Below the pieces are notes generated by a model that worked only from the letters and a program-made list of their open reading frames with translations, did not search any database and was not told the DNA's origin. Positions 1-6,357 of a stretch of DNA of 7,243 nucleotides are shown piece by piece (positions within the stretch are counted from its first letter, which is position 1; each line of letters starts with the position of its first letter). The stretch covers positions 1-7,243 of the forward strand of contig JAKQBU010000322.1 in the NCBI GenBank assembly GCA_029573975.1, given 5' to 3'. Both the position numbers and the translations under genes were made by a program. This DNA is from Planctomycetota bacterium. Lineage in GTDB: Bacteria; Planctomycetota; Phycisphaerae; Sedimentisphaerales; SM23-30.

Positions 1-867
1 ATTGTCGGCTTATGCGATATCGACACCCGTGCCCTCACCCGCAAATTGCGTATCCAGGGGGCCCTGAAGGGTGTTATCAGTACTGATATTGCAGATAATC
101 AGGAACTCATCGAGAGAGCCAGGGCCTCCGCCGGTCTGGTCGGCAGAGACCTGGTCAAGGAAGTAACCTGTACCAGCCAGTCCCACTGGAAATTCGGCTA
201 TGAATCCCCCTTTGCCGGGCCGATAAAAAATAATCGGACCGGCGCCTCCGCCGCCCGGCCCGCCATTGTCGCCATCGACTGCGGCATGAAGCATAACATC
301 TGCCGTAACCTCGTTCAGGCGGGTTTTGATGTCACAGTCGTTCCTGCCACCGCTACTGCTGCACAAATTCTCGAGCATAAGCCCGCAGGAGTTTTTATCA
401 GCAACGGACCGGGCGACCCCGAACCGATCGAATACACCATCAAAACCATACAGGATCTGATTCAAAAGGAAATCCCGATGTTCGGCATCTGCCTGGGTGT
501 AGAGCTCATCGGACTGGCCCTGGGCGGGAAAACCTTCAAGCTGAAATTCGGCCACCGGGGCGCCAATCACCCCGTCAAGAATCTCGACACCGGCCGGGTC
601 GAAATTACCGCCCAGAATCATGGCTTCGCTGTGGACTTCGATTCGCTGGATCCGGGCTCCGTTCGGCTGACACATATAAACCTTAACGACCATACGCTGG
701 AGGGCATTGCCCACAAATCCCTGCCGATTTTCGCCGTACAGTATCACCCCGAAGCCTCCCCCGGCCCCCACGATGCCACCTACCTCTTCGACGAATTCTA
801 CAAAATGGTCCAGACCGGCAAAGCCCCTGACTACCTTGGTTCCCCACCCTTAGGCGCAGCGAAATGA
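1..867 (+). CDS. carA: Carbamoyl-phosphate synthase small (glutaminase) subunit, 5'-truncated by window edge
   Basis: The small subunit hydrolyses glutamine and passes ammonia to the CarB large subunit, which makes carbamoyl phosphate for pyrimidine and arginine synthesis in the cytoplasm. The frame is open from base 1 and gives 288 residues up to the TGA at 865-867. Family members are about 360-380 aa, so roughly 80-105 N-terminal residues lie outside the window. The first visible residues, CDIDTRALTRKLR, belong to the N-terminal CPSase small-chain domain. A class I glutamine amidotransferase domain follows, with nucleophile Cys in GICLG (codon 490-492) and the His/Glu pair in YHPEA (His 745-747, Glu 751-753). 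The Cys-to-His spacing matches the family. One oddity is that the two residues after CLG are Val-Glu, where His-Gln is usual. carB does not follow; the next gene is convergent. Identity is firm; full activity is inferred. Confidence 0.96.
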   Translation: MVGLCDIDTRALTRKLRIQGALKGVISTDIADNQELIERARASAGLVGRDLVKEVTCTSQSHWKFGYESPFAGPIKNNRTGASAARPAIVAIDCGMKHNICRNLVQAGFDVTVVPATATAAQILEHKPAGVFISNGPGDPEPIEYTIKTIQDLIQKEIPMFGICLGVELIGLALGGKTFKLKFGHRGANHPVKNLDTGRVEITAQNHGFAVDFDSLDPGSVRLTHINLNDHTLEGIAHKSLPIFAVQYHPEASPGPHDATYLFDEFYKMVQTGKAPDYLGSPPLGAAK

Positions 868-877
868 CCGATGCGTT

Positions 878-899
878 TTTTACAAAATGGTTTGTAAAA
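878..899. terminator. AT-rich 9-bp inverted repeat between convergent genes, possible weak terminator
   Basis: A perfect 9-bp inverted repeat, ttttacaaa (878-886) and tttgtaaaa (891-899), encloses a 4-nt loop, atgg. It begins 10 nt past the carA stop and covers the last codons and stop of the convergent small gene. Its position at a tail-to-tail junction suits a shared terminator. The stem holds one G-C pair only, and no T-tract follows it on either strand, so it is not a classic intrinsic terminator and may only be RNA 3'-end structure. Confidence 0.3.
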
Positions 900-1170
900 C
901 CAGCCCCACAATCGCCAGAATCACCAGCAGCACAATAAGGCCTGCCACTATTTTGACCGCCCAGCCCTTACGCGGGGCGAACATCCCGTCTTGTAAATGA
1001 CGGAACAGAATATCACCGCACCAGGGGCAGCTATCCATATCTTCATCGATAGGCTGCTTGCAATTCGGGCACACGCTGACAAAGTTGCGAAATTTCAGGC
1101 TGTCCGAATAGGCGTCCTCTAATTCATCTTCCTCCCCGTCTTTCCAGAAGCCCGGATTGTAATCATTCAT
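880..1170 (-). CDS. Small zinc-ribbon protein with a C-terminal membrane anchor (hypothetical)
   Basis: I do not recognise a named family. The 96-residue protein has an acidic N-terminus (DGEEDELEDA, residues 11-20), a zinc-ribbon-like pair of knuckles CPNC (34-37) and CPWC (48-51), a short basic stretch, and one hydrophobic helix at about residues 72-93 that runs almost to the C-terminus. This predicts a tail-anchored protein with its zinc ribbon in the cytoplasm. The start chosen is ATG 1168-1170, with a good Shine-Dalgarno (AGAGGAC) 7 nt upstream. A GTG at 1201-1203 in the same frame would overlap the recO stop but has no well-placed ribosome site. It lies 29 nt after recO and is the last gene of the cluster, so it is probably co-transcribed with recO. 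The function is unknown; such ribbons can bind nucleic acid or protein, which remains a guess. Confidence 0.8.
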   Translation of the reverse strand: MNDYNPGFWKDGEEDELEDAYSDSLKFRNFVSVCPNCKQPIDEDMDSCPWCGDILFRHLQDGMFAPRKGWAVKIVAGLIVLLVILAIVGLVLQTIL

Positions 1171-1175
1171 AGTAC

Positions 1176-1182
1176 GTCCTCT
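1176..1182 (-). promoter_or_regulatory. Ribosome binding site deciding the start of the zinc-ribbon gene
   Basis: On the minus strand AGAGGAC lies with its GAGG core 7 nt before the ATG at 1168-1170. This supports that start over the upstream in-frame GTG at 1201-1203, whose nearest purine-rich stretch is about 18 nt away. Confidence 0.7.
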
Positions 1183-1199
1183 ATTTGCCTGCGCCGGAC

Positions 1200-1961
1200 T
1201 CACACCGGATGGGCCGTGATTTCCTTTTTGAGCAGTTGATTCACAAACCGCATGATCGTGCTTTCCCTGCCGTTGATTTGCCGCTGGTGGTAACTCAGCA
1301 GTTCGTGGGCCTCCAGCACCTCCTTCCGGCTTTTTTGCGAAATCTGCTGGGGCTGTTGCAGCAGTTCCAGAACCCGCACCGGCACCAGCCTTTTTTCCAC
1401 CCTCGCCGGCTCGCAGTCCCGACAGATCATACCGCCCGCCTCACTGCTGAAATAGATCTGCCCCCGGTGTTCCAATGGCCCGCCGCACCCGCAGCAGCGA
1501 TCCACCCGAGGCGCCAGGCCGATTTCCTTGAATAATCCCCATTCAAACAGCAGCAGCACCGCTTCCGGTTTTTCCCCCCGTTCAAAATCCGACAATGCAG
1601 CGCATATCAGCTCGAACAGGTTCTCATGCGGATCCGAATCCTCCGTAAATTCCGATACCAGCGACACTGCATACTGGGCACAGTGCAGCCCCGGCAGATG
1701 TTTCCGCAATCCCGGAAAAGTCCGTATCACCTCAAACTCACTTAACGTGGACAGCGAACTGGTTTCCCGCGCCGCCACAAAAATGACATCCCCCACCGAA
1801 AGCAGCTCGATCCCACCCTCAAACTTTCCTTTGGCGCGCCGGCTGCCTTTGGCGATGGCTCGGATCTTGCCTTGCGCCCGCCCGAACAGCGTCACAATCT
1901 GGCTCGACTCCGAATACTCCTGTCTGCGAATACACACCGCCTGATCTTTGATCGAGACCAC
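1200..1961 (-). CDS. recO: DNA repair protein RecO
   Basis: RecO acts with RecR (and RecF) to load RecA onto SSB-coated single-stranded DNA and anneals complementary strands during recombinational repair. The 253-residue length is typical. The N-terminal OB-fold part (about residues 1-80) contains the family's DQAVCIRRQEYSESSQIVTLF start and the GKIRAIAKGSRR segment. The rest is helical, with a zinc-binding region of four Cys: C156 and C159 (CCGC) and C180 and C183 (CRDC). The start is GTG (1959-1961), with a strong GAGGAA ribosome site 7 nt upstream, and it lies only 2 nt after the stop of the upstream CorC-like gene, so translational coupling is likely. Its place at the end of a phoH-pgpH-ybeY block fits the order in many bacteria, where era-recO closes the block. 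Era itself is absent here. Confidence 0.95.
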   Translation of the reverse strand: MVSIKDQAVCIRRQEYSESSQIVTLFGRAQGKIRAIAKGSRRAKGKFEGGIELLSVGDVIFVAARETSSLSTLSEFEVIRTFPGLRKHLPGLHCAQYAVSLVSEFTEDSDPHENLFELICAALSDFERGEKPEAVLLLFEWGLFKEIGLAPRVDRCCGCGGPLEHRGQIYFSSEAGGMICRDCEPARVEKRLVPVRVLELLQQPQQISQKSRKEVLEAHELLSYHQRQINGRESTIMRFVNQLLKKEITAHPV

Positions 1962-1963
1962 GG

Positions 1964-3283
1964 CTATTCCTCTTCCTCAGCCGGCTGTGGGGGCTTGACT
2001 TCAATCCGTACCCGGTTAATCTTCCGCTGGCCGGCATCCAAAATCGTAAATTTCAGGTTCTCATGCGCAAAGGTCTCGCCGGTATGCGGGATATACCCCA
2101 GCTTCGAAAAGATAAACCCGCCGATGGTCTCATACCCATCATCATCCGGAATATTCAATTCCAGTTCATCATTGAGGCGATCCACATCGTACCGGGCATC
2201 CATCTCCAGCGTATGCTCATCGATTCGAGTCATATTGATTTCATCCTGCGGTGTCTCGTACTCATCTACGATTTCCCCCACTAGCTCCTCCAGAATATCT
2301 TCAATCGTGATGACGCCCGCCGTCCCGCCGTACTCATCCAGCACCACCGCCAGATGCACTTTCTGATTCTGAAAATCATGCAGCAGATCCCGTAGCGACT
2401 TGCTCTCCGGCACAAAATACGCCTTGCGCAAATGCCGTTGGATCCCTGCTGCTTGATCCGGATGGGCCAGATCCAGCAGCAGATCTTTTGCATACAACAT
2501 CCCAATAATTTTATCAATCGACTCTTCATATACCGGATACCGGGAATATCCCTGCTGGATAATGGTTTCCACGGTCTCGGACATGCTGCTGTTCACATCC
2601 AGACCGACTACCTCTATCCGCGGTGTCATGATTTCCCCCACCGTCGTGGCCCGGAACTCCAGCACCGACTCAATCATGTCCTGCTCTTCTTCATCCACCA
2701 CCCCTTCCTTCTTCTGCTCTTCCACCACGCTGAGCAGCTCTTCCTGCTTTTCCTCCAGCCGCCCGTTAATATCTTCCAGAGACACCCCCGCTAATTTCCG
2801 TACCAGCGGATCAAACACCCGCAGCAGCAGCGTCAGCGGCCACACCAGAATTCCGATGATTCGGATCAGCGGATAGCATCCGATCACCAGGGACGTCCCG
2901 CCATATTTGGACCAGGAGTGCGGAATCACCACCGAAAAGACCAGCAGAATCAGCGCCGCTACCACAAACGACTCCACCAGCGGCAGGGCCGCTCGCAGCG
3001 ATGCCGGATCCGAGGTCGCCGATGGCGAGGAAGTAAAGGCGTACAGCACACAGAGAATCACCGCCAGATTCAGCAGCAGCCGCAATTCCGAAGTCCCCGT
3101 AATGAGCTGAGTCAGATTCTTGCGTAATATATCGGTTCGTTCGGGATATCCTTGAGCGGTAAAGATATCTTCCAGCCTGGCCCATGCAATCTGCCGCAGT
3201 GACAAATGGATTACCGATACCAGCAATGTCAGTAGCGTGCAAATAACGATAAAAATCCAAATCAACGTTTCAGGATCGTCCAC
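1964..3283 (-). CDS. CorC/TlyC/CNNM-type membrane protein with tandem CBS domains
   Basis: Members of this family (DUF21/CNNM plus CBS pair plus CorC_HlyC) are linked to Mg2+ or Co2+ efflux, and some were named haemolysins. The 439-residue product has hydrophobic segments at about 6-29, 66-86, 102-121 and 131-155, then an acidic linker (EEKQEELLSVVEE, EEEQDMIE). CBS domain 1 is at about 219-274 (IMTPRIEVV, SRYPVY, GMLYAKDLL), CBS domain 2 at about 284-341 (HLAVVLDEYGGTAGVIT, IEDILEELVGEI), and a C-terminal CorC_HlyC domain at about 349-429. The protein ends in a Glu run. I chose GTG 3281-3283 with AAAGGA 11 nt upstream, overlapping ybeY by 14 bp; a TTG at 3263-3265 is an alternative. The frame is open up to 3466, but that part is the shadow of ybeY. 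The usual Ser-x-x-Glu stretch in the first membrane segment is not obvious. The transported ion is not known. Confidence 0.9.
   Translation of the reverse strand: MDDPETLIWIFIVICTLLTLLVSVIHLSLRQIAWARLEDIFTAQGYPERTDILRKNLTQLITGTSELRLLLNLAVILCVLYAFTSSPSATSDPASLRAALPLVESFVVAALILLVFSVVIPHSWSKYGGTSLVIGCYPLIRIIGILVWPLTLLLRVFDPLVRKLAGVSLEDINGRLEEKQEELLSVVEEQKKEGVVDEEEQDMIESVLEFRATTVGEIMTPRIEVVGLDVNSSMSETVETIIQQGYSRYPVYEESIDKIIGMLYAKDLLLDLAHPDQAAGIQRHLRKAYFVPESKSLRDLLHDFQNQKVHLAVVLDEYGGTAGVITIEDILEELVGEIVDEYETPQDEINMTRIDEHTLEMDARYDVDRLNDELELNIPDDDGYETIGGFIFSKLGYIPHTGETFAHENLKFTILDAGQRKINRVRIEVKPPQPAEEEE
1967..1972 (-). promoter_or_regulatory. Ribosome binding site for the GTG start of recO
   Basis: GAGGAA on the minus strand, inside the glutamate-rich 3' end of the upstream gene, lies 7 nt (from GAGG) before GTG 1959-1961. 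It supports the non-ATG start and translational coupling. Confidence 0.7.
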
Positions 3284-3770
3284 GCGTGCAGGAATCCTTT
3301 CTTTTCTTGATCCGATATACCTTGCCAAATCCCAGTTTTTCCAGAAACTGGTTTTCCTTTTTGTGCATTTTTCCGGCTTCTTCCGCCGTCTGATCATCGT
3401 AACCCAATTGATGCAGCAGGCCGTGCACGATATACAAATGTAATTCCGCTTCCGCCTCCGTCCCATGTGCTTCCGCCCATTCCGCTGCCTGCTGCCCGTT
3501 TACTACAATTTCACAATCCATACTCACCTTTTCATCCGGGTCACCGGCCGCTTCCTGCAAATCGAAACTAATCACATCGGTGGAAATTTTCCGGCCGAAA
3601 TAACGCTCTTTCAGTTCGGTAATCCGGTCATGCTCCACCACAGCTATGCTGACACAGGCTTCCTCTATCCCGAATTGACGCAATACATATCCGACCGTCT
3701 TGCGGATTTTTCGACGATCCAAAACTACGGCTTTTTGATAATTGGTAATTTCTATCTCTACTTGGTTCAA
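3270..3770 (-). CDS. ybeY: Endoribonuclease YbeY (16S rRNA 3'-end maturation and ribosome quality control)
   Basis: YbeY is a single-domain metal-dependent RNase needed in many bacteria for 16S rRNA 3'-end processing and removal of defective ribosomes. The 166-residue product has the family motif TDVISF (64-69) and the metal site HGLLHQLGYDD, with H116, H120 and D126 in the three ligand positions. The third ligand is normally His in E. coli-type YbeY (HGxLHxxGYDH); here it is Asp. The conserved Arg of the E. coli protein before TDVLSF also appears to be replaced (RYFGRK here). The start is TTG 3768-3770: an in-frame TGA lies only seven codons upstream (3789-3791) and no ATG or GTG exists between them. 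A weak GGAG lies 13 nt away. The gene follows the 7TM-HD gene by 48 nt and overlaps the CorC-like gene by 14 bp. The tail KKRKDSCTRGRS is basic and extends past the usual fold. Confidence 0.95.
   Translation of the reverse strand: MNQVEIEITNYQKAVVLDRRKIRKTVGYVLRQFGIEEACVSIAVVEHDRITELKERYFGRKISTDVISFDLQEAAGDPDEKVSMDCEIVVNGQQAAEWAEAHGTEAEAELHLYIVHGLLHQLGYDDQTAEEAGKMHKKENQFLEKLGFGKVYRIKKRKDSCTRGRS
3295..3300 (-). promoter_or_regulatory. Ribosome binding site for the CorC-like gene
   Basis: AAAGGA on the minus strand, within the 3' end of ybeY, lies 11 nt before GTG 3281-3283. It decides for this start over the much longer in-frame extension that would duplicate ybeY sequence in another frame. 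Confidence 0.5.
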
Positions 3771-3805
3771 TTTCTGCTCAACGCTCCATCACAAAAATTC
3801 ACGAT

Positions 3806-3817
3806 TGGATCGATCCA
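3806..3817. repeat. 12-bp perfect palindrome in the pgpH-ybeY gap
   Basis: tggatcgatcca is its own reverse complement. It lies in the longest intergenic gap of the cluster (48 nt), directly after the pgpH-like stop. It could be a protein-binding half-site pair or chance; no second copy was seen nearby and it has no loop for a stable RNA hairpin. Confidence 0.3.
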
Positions 3818-3818
3818 C

Positions 3819-5387
3819 TCAAGGGGTGGGCAATGAAACGTTCTCCGGAGCACGATATTCCGGCCCTTCCTTACGAGAATCCGGCTTGGTCTTCTCCAGT
3901 TTTGGATAGGCAATCCGGCTGTGATACATCCCGCATAAACTTTTGATCAGGCTGCGCTCAATCAAATGCAATTCCCGCATCGTAAGATCGCAATTATCAA
4001 ACTGCCCATCCATCAACCGCTTCATTGCCATACTGTGTACCACATTTTCAATGCGGCTGGGAGTCGGCTCCTGCATCGCCCGCGTCGCCCCCTCCACCGC
4101 ATCGGCAAGCATAACAATCGCCGCCTCTTTACTCTCCGGTTTCGGACCTGGATAGCGAAACTCCGTTTCCGCTACCGTCTGCCCTGCTTCCGCTCCCTTT
4201 TTTGTCGCTTCATGATAGAAAAATTCCACCAGCGTTGTCCCGTGATGTGTTTCAATAAACTGATGCAAAATCTTCGGAATTTTATATTCCCGCGCCAGTT
4301 CCAGGCCATCCTTGACGTGCCCCAGGATAATCATCCGGCTCATGGTCGGCGATAACTCCTTATGCTGGTTGAATAATTCTGCCTGGTTCTCCACAAAATA
4401 CCGCGGCTTGGTCAGCTTGCCGATATCGTGATAATAGCTTCCCACCCGGCAAAGAAGCCCGTTGGCACCAATCGCTTCTGCTGCTGCCTCTGCCATCATT
4501 CCAATCTGGAAACTGTGATTAAATGTCCCCGGAACTTCTACCGCCAAACGCTTGAGCAGAGGTTTGGTCGCTTCACTGTAATCCAGAAGCGTCAAACTCG
4601 TCGCAGTTTGAAACAGCCGCTCAATAATCGGAAGCAGCCCCTGGAGTACAAATCCCACGGAAATAGCACCGAAAAATGCCCACAGACTGTTTTCCCAGAT
4701 TTCCAGTTTAGGCAGATTCTGCCAGATCCCTACCACCCAGGTCATAATAAAAACTAGTACCCCCGTCTGAGTGCAGGCCTTGATCAGGGTCAGGCGGTTG
4801 CGGATTTCCTTCAGAAGCAATACCGAAATCCCGATCCCAAAGCCTACCGTCAAAAGCACCGCCATCCCCTGACGGAAAAATTCCGGTTTTTCCCGAAACG
4901 TCATCACCCCCACCAGCGTCAGATAAAATCCGATGCCTAGCGCCAGCCGCTGATTGTAGGCAATGGTAATCATGATCGCCGCTACCATAGCCGGCACGAT
5001 CATTAAATACGCCGGCCACCCTTGTATTACCCCGAATCGGATGATTCCCACCATCACCAGCAGCATCGCCAGCAGAATCGCGCCTCGCACATGATTTGTA
5101 ACAATTCGCGGCTCATATAAGGCTATGTATAAACCCAGCGAAACACTCACCATCAGCATCATAACGGTAATATCGAAAAGATGTTTGATTACCTGCCAGT
5201 TCCAGGCTGCCGCACTGGACAGCAGCTCCTGATGGATGGTCAGGACGAAACCCAGCAGAATCGAATACACCAACAGCAGCAGCAGAGAGGTCGGAATGCC
5301 GCTCTCAAAAAATTTCTGCCGTTTCGCCGCACTTTCGCCTTCAAACACGCGGCGGGTATCCACTCGTTTGGTCTTTTTTTTCGTCAT
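3819..5387 (-). CDS. pgpH: 7TM-HD family phosphodiesterase, probable cyclic-di-AMP hydrolase, lacking the extracellular HDED domain
   Basis: PgpH/YqfF proteins are integral membrane HD-domain enzymes; characterised members hydrolyse c-di-AMP to pApA. This 522-residue product has a basic N-terminus, then about eight hydrophobic segments (near 32-50, 71-91, 101-118, 124-143, 147-163, 174-192, 206-222, 235-253) and a cytoplasmic HD domain from about 270. Expected metal ligands are present: H291 (FNHSF), H320-D321 (YYHDIGK), H357 (LGHV), H381-H382 (ETHHGT) and D429 (MLADAVEGATRA). In the Gram-positive homologues an extracellular domain of more than 200 residues (7TMR-HDED) separates the first segment from the other seven; here only about 20 residues do. 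The tail after about 495 is charged and Pro-rich. ATG 5385-5387 overlaps the phoH-like stop (ATGA) and has AGGA 6 nt upstream, so coupling is likely. Substrate is inferred from the family. Confidence 0.92.
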   Translation of the reverse strand: MTKKKTKRVDTRRVFEGESAAKRQKFFESGIPTSLLLLLVYSILLGFVLTIHQELLSSAAAWNWQVIKHLFDITVMMLMVSVSLGLYIALYEPRIVTNHVRGAILLAMLLVMVGIIRFGVIQGWPAYLMIVPAMVAAIMITIAYNQRLALGIGFYLTLVGVMTFREKPEFFRQGMAVLLTVGFGIGISVLLLKEIRNRLTLIKACTQTGVLVFIMTWVVGIWQNLPKLEIWENSLWAFFGAISVGFVLQGLLPIIERLFQTATSLTLLDYSEATKPLLKRLAVEVPGTFNHSFQIGMMAEAAAEAIGANGLLCRVGSYYHDIGKLTKPRYFVENQAELFNQHKELSPTMSRMIILGHVKDGLELAREYKIPKILHQFIETHHGTTLVEFFYHEATKKGAEAGQTVAETEFRYPGPKPESKEAAIVMLADAVEGATRAMQEPTPSRIENVVHSMAMKRLMDGQFDNCDLTMRELHLIERSLIKSLCGMYHSRIAYPKLEKTKPDSRKEGPEYRAPENVSLPTP

Positions 5388-6331
5388 GTTTCTTCCTGGC
5401 CGTTCTTCTCATAGGCTTTGACGATATTCTGAACCAGCCGATGACGAACAATATCCGTTTTATCCAGGCGAACAAAGCCAATCCCTTTGATTCCCCGTAA
5501 ACGGTCCATCGCATCAATTAATCCCGATTTTCGGGCCTCCTCCAGGTCAATCTGGCTGTCATCACCGGTTACGATCATCTTGGAATGATTGCCCAGCCGC
5601 GTTAAAAACATCAGCATCTGGGACACCGTTGTATTTTGCGCTTCGTCGAGGATCACCACGGCATCATTCATGGTGCGGCCCCGCATAAACGCCAGCGGGA
5701 CCACTTCGATAATGTCATTAAACAAAAAACGCTTCATCTGGGCGTATTCCATCATATCGCCCAGGGCGTCAAAAAGCGGCCGCAAATAAGGATTTACCTT
5801 GGCTTGCAAATCGCCGGGCAGAAATCCCAGCTTCTCGCCCGCCTCTACCGCCGGACGGGCCAGCACAATCCGGCGAATCTCGTTCCGCCGCAGCATCGCC
5901 ACCGCCATCGCCACCGCCAGATAGGTTTTGCCGGTACCGGCCGGTCCCGTGCAGAATACCAGATCGTTCTTCTCTATGGCACTAACATATTTCTCCTGCC
6001 CCTTCGTCCGCGGCGAAACGTTCCTCCCCGGCACGAAAACCTGTACTGAATGGCCGCTTTCTTTCTGGCTATAGCTCGAAGTAGCGTGGAAAAAAATCTG
6101 CTGGATATCCTCTGCTTCCAAATGGCTGGTCTTTTTTAATCGGGCCTGCATCTCTTCCAGCACCGCCGCTGCCCTGGTTACCGCTTCTTGATTCCCCCGC
6201 AGTTGCACCTGGCCGTCCCGCGCCGTGATATGCACATTACATAGTTCACGTATCTTCCGCAGGTGAGTATCACCGGTGCCGAATAACGCAACCCGCTTAG
6301 CGGGGTCATCGAGCGTAATGGTCAACTCCAA
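5384..6331 (-). CDS. ybeZ: PhoH-like ATPase (YbeZ/PhoH family)
   Basis: PhoH-like proteins are P-loop ATPases related to the N-terminal part of superfamily 1 helicases. They are often encoded beside ybeY and are thought to act with it in RNA metabolism. With the start chosen the product has 315 residues, near the family's usual length. Residues 1-70 form a KH-like nucleic-acid-binding region (KRVALFGTGDTHLRKI). The ATPase core has Walker A GPAGTGKT (129-136), RPAVEAGEKLGFLPGDLQ (159-176), Walker B VVILDEAQN (225-233) and TGDDSQIDL (255-263), then VRHRLVQNIVKAYE at the C-terminal end (295-308). No ATG is available; TTG 6329-6331 is preferred because AAGGAG lies 13 nt upstream. The frame continues to a TTG at 6371-6373, which would overlap cdsA by 16 bp and lacks a clear ribosome site. 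It lies 26 nt after cdsA. Confidence 0.95.
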   Translation of the reverse strand: MELTITLDDPAKRVALFGTGDTHLRKIRELCNVHITARDGQVQLRGNQEAVTRAAAVLEEMQARLKKTSHLEAEDIQQIFFHATSSYSQKESGHSVQVFVPGRNVSPRTKGQEKYVSAIEKNDLVFCTGPAGTGKTYLAVAMAVAMLRRNEIRRIVLARPAVEAGEKLGFLPGDLQAKVNPYLRPLFDALGDMMEYAQMKRFLFNDIIEVVPLAFMRGRTMNDAVVILDEAQNTTVSQMLMFLTRLGNHSKMIVTGDDSQIDLEEARKSGLIDAMDRLRGIKGIGFVRLDKTDIVRHRLVQNIVKAYEKNGQEET

Positions 6332-6344
6332 AGTCTTTTTATAA

Positions 6345-6350
6345 CTCCTT
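6345..6350 (-). promoter_or_regulatory. Ribosome binding site for the phoH-like gene
   Basis: AAGGAG on the minus strand, in the gap after cdsA, lies 13 nt before TTG 6329-6331. The spacing is longer than usual, but it is the only strong site in the gap and supports a TTG start inside the longer open frame. Confidence 0.5.
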
Positions 6351-6357
6351 TTGCACC

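Noticed and set aside
10..771. Long open frame antisense to carA on the minus strand
   Set aside because: carA is clearly the coding frame (amidotransferase motifs). The antisense product is Gly-rich, resembles nothing I know, and arises from the codon pattern of a GC-moderate gene.
1201..1203. GTG start for the zinc-ribbon gene, overlapping the recO stop
   Set aside because: Attractive as an overlapping coupled start, but its ribosome site would be about 18 nt away, while ATG 1168-1170 has a well-spaced AGAGG.
2811..3260. Second minus-strand frame within the CorC-like gene giving a Gly/Ala-rich product
   Set aside because: It is a shifted reading of the membrane-domain codons; the main frame shows clear CBS and CorC_HlyC domains and is continuous.
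5268..5288. CAG/CAGCAG trinucleotide runs (also near 1550 and 2821)
   Set aside because: They are three to four units long, encode leucine stretches in membrane or helical parts on the minus strand, and show no expansion beyond coding need.
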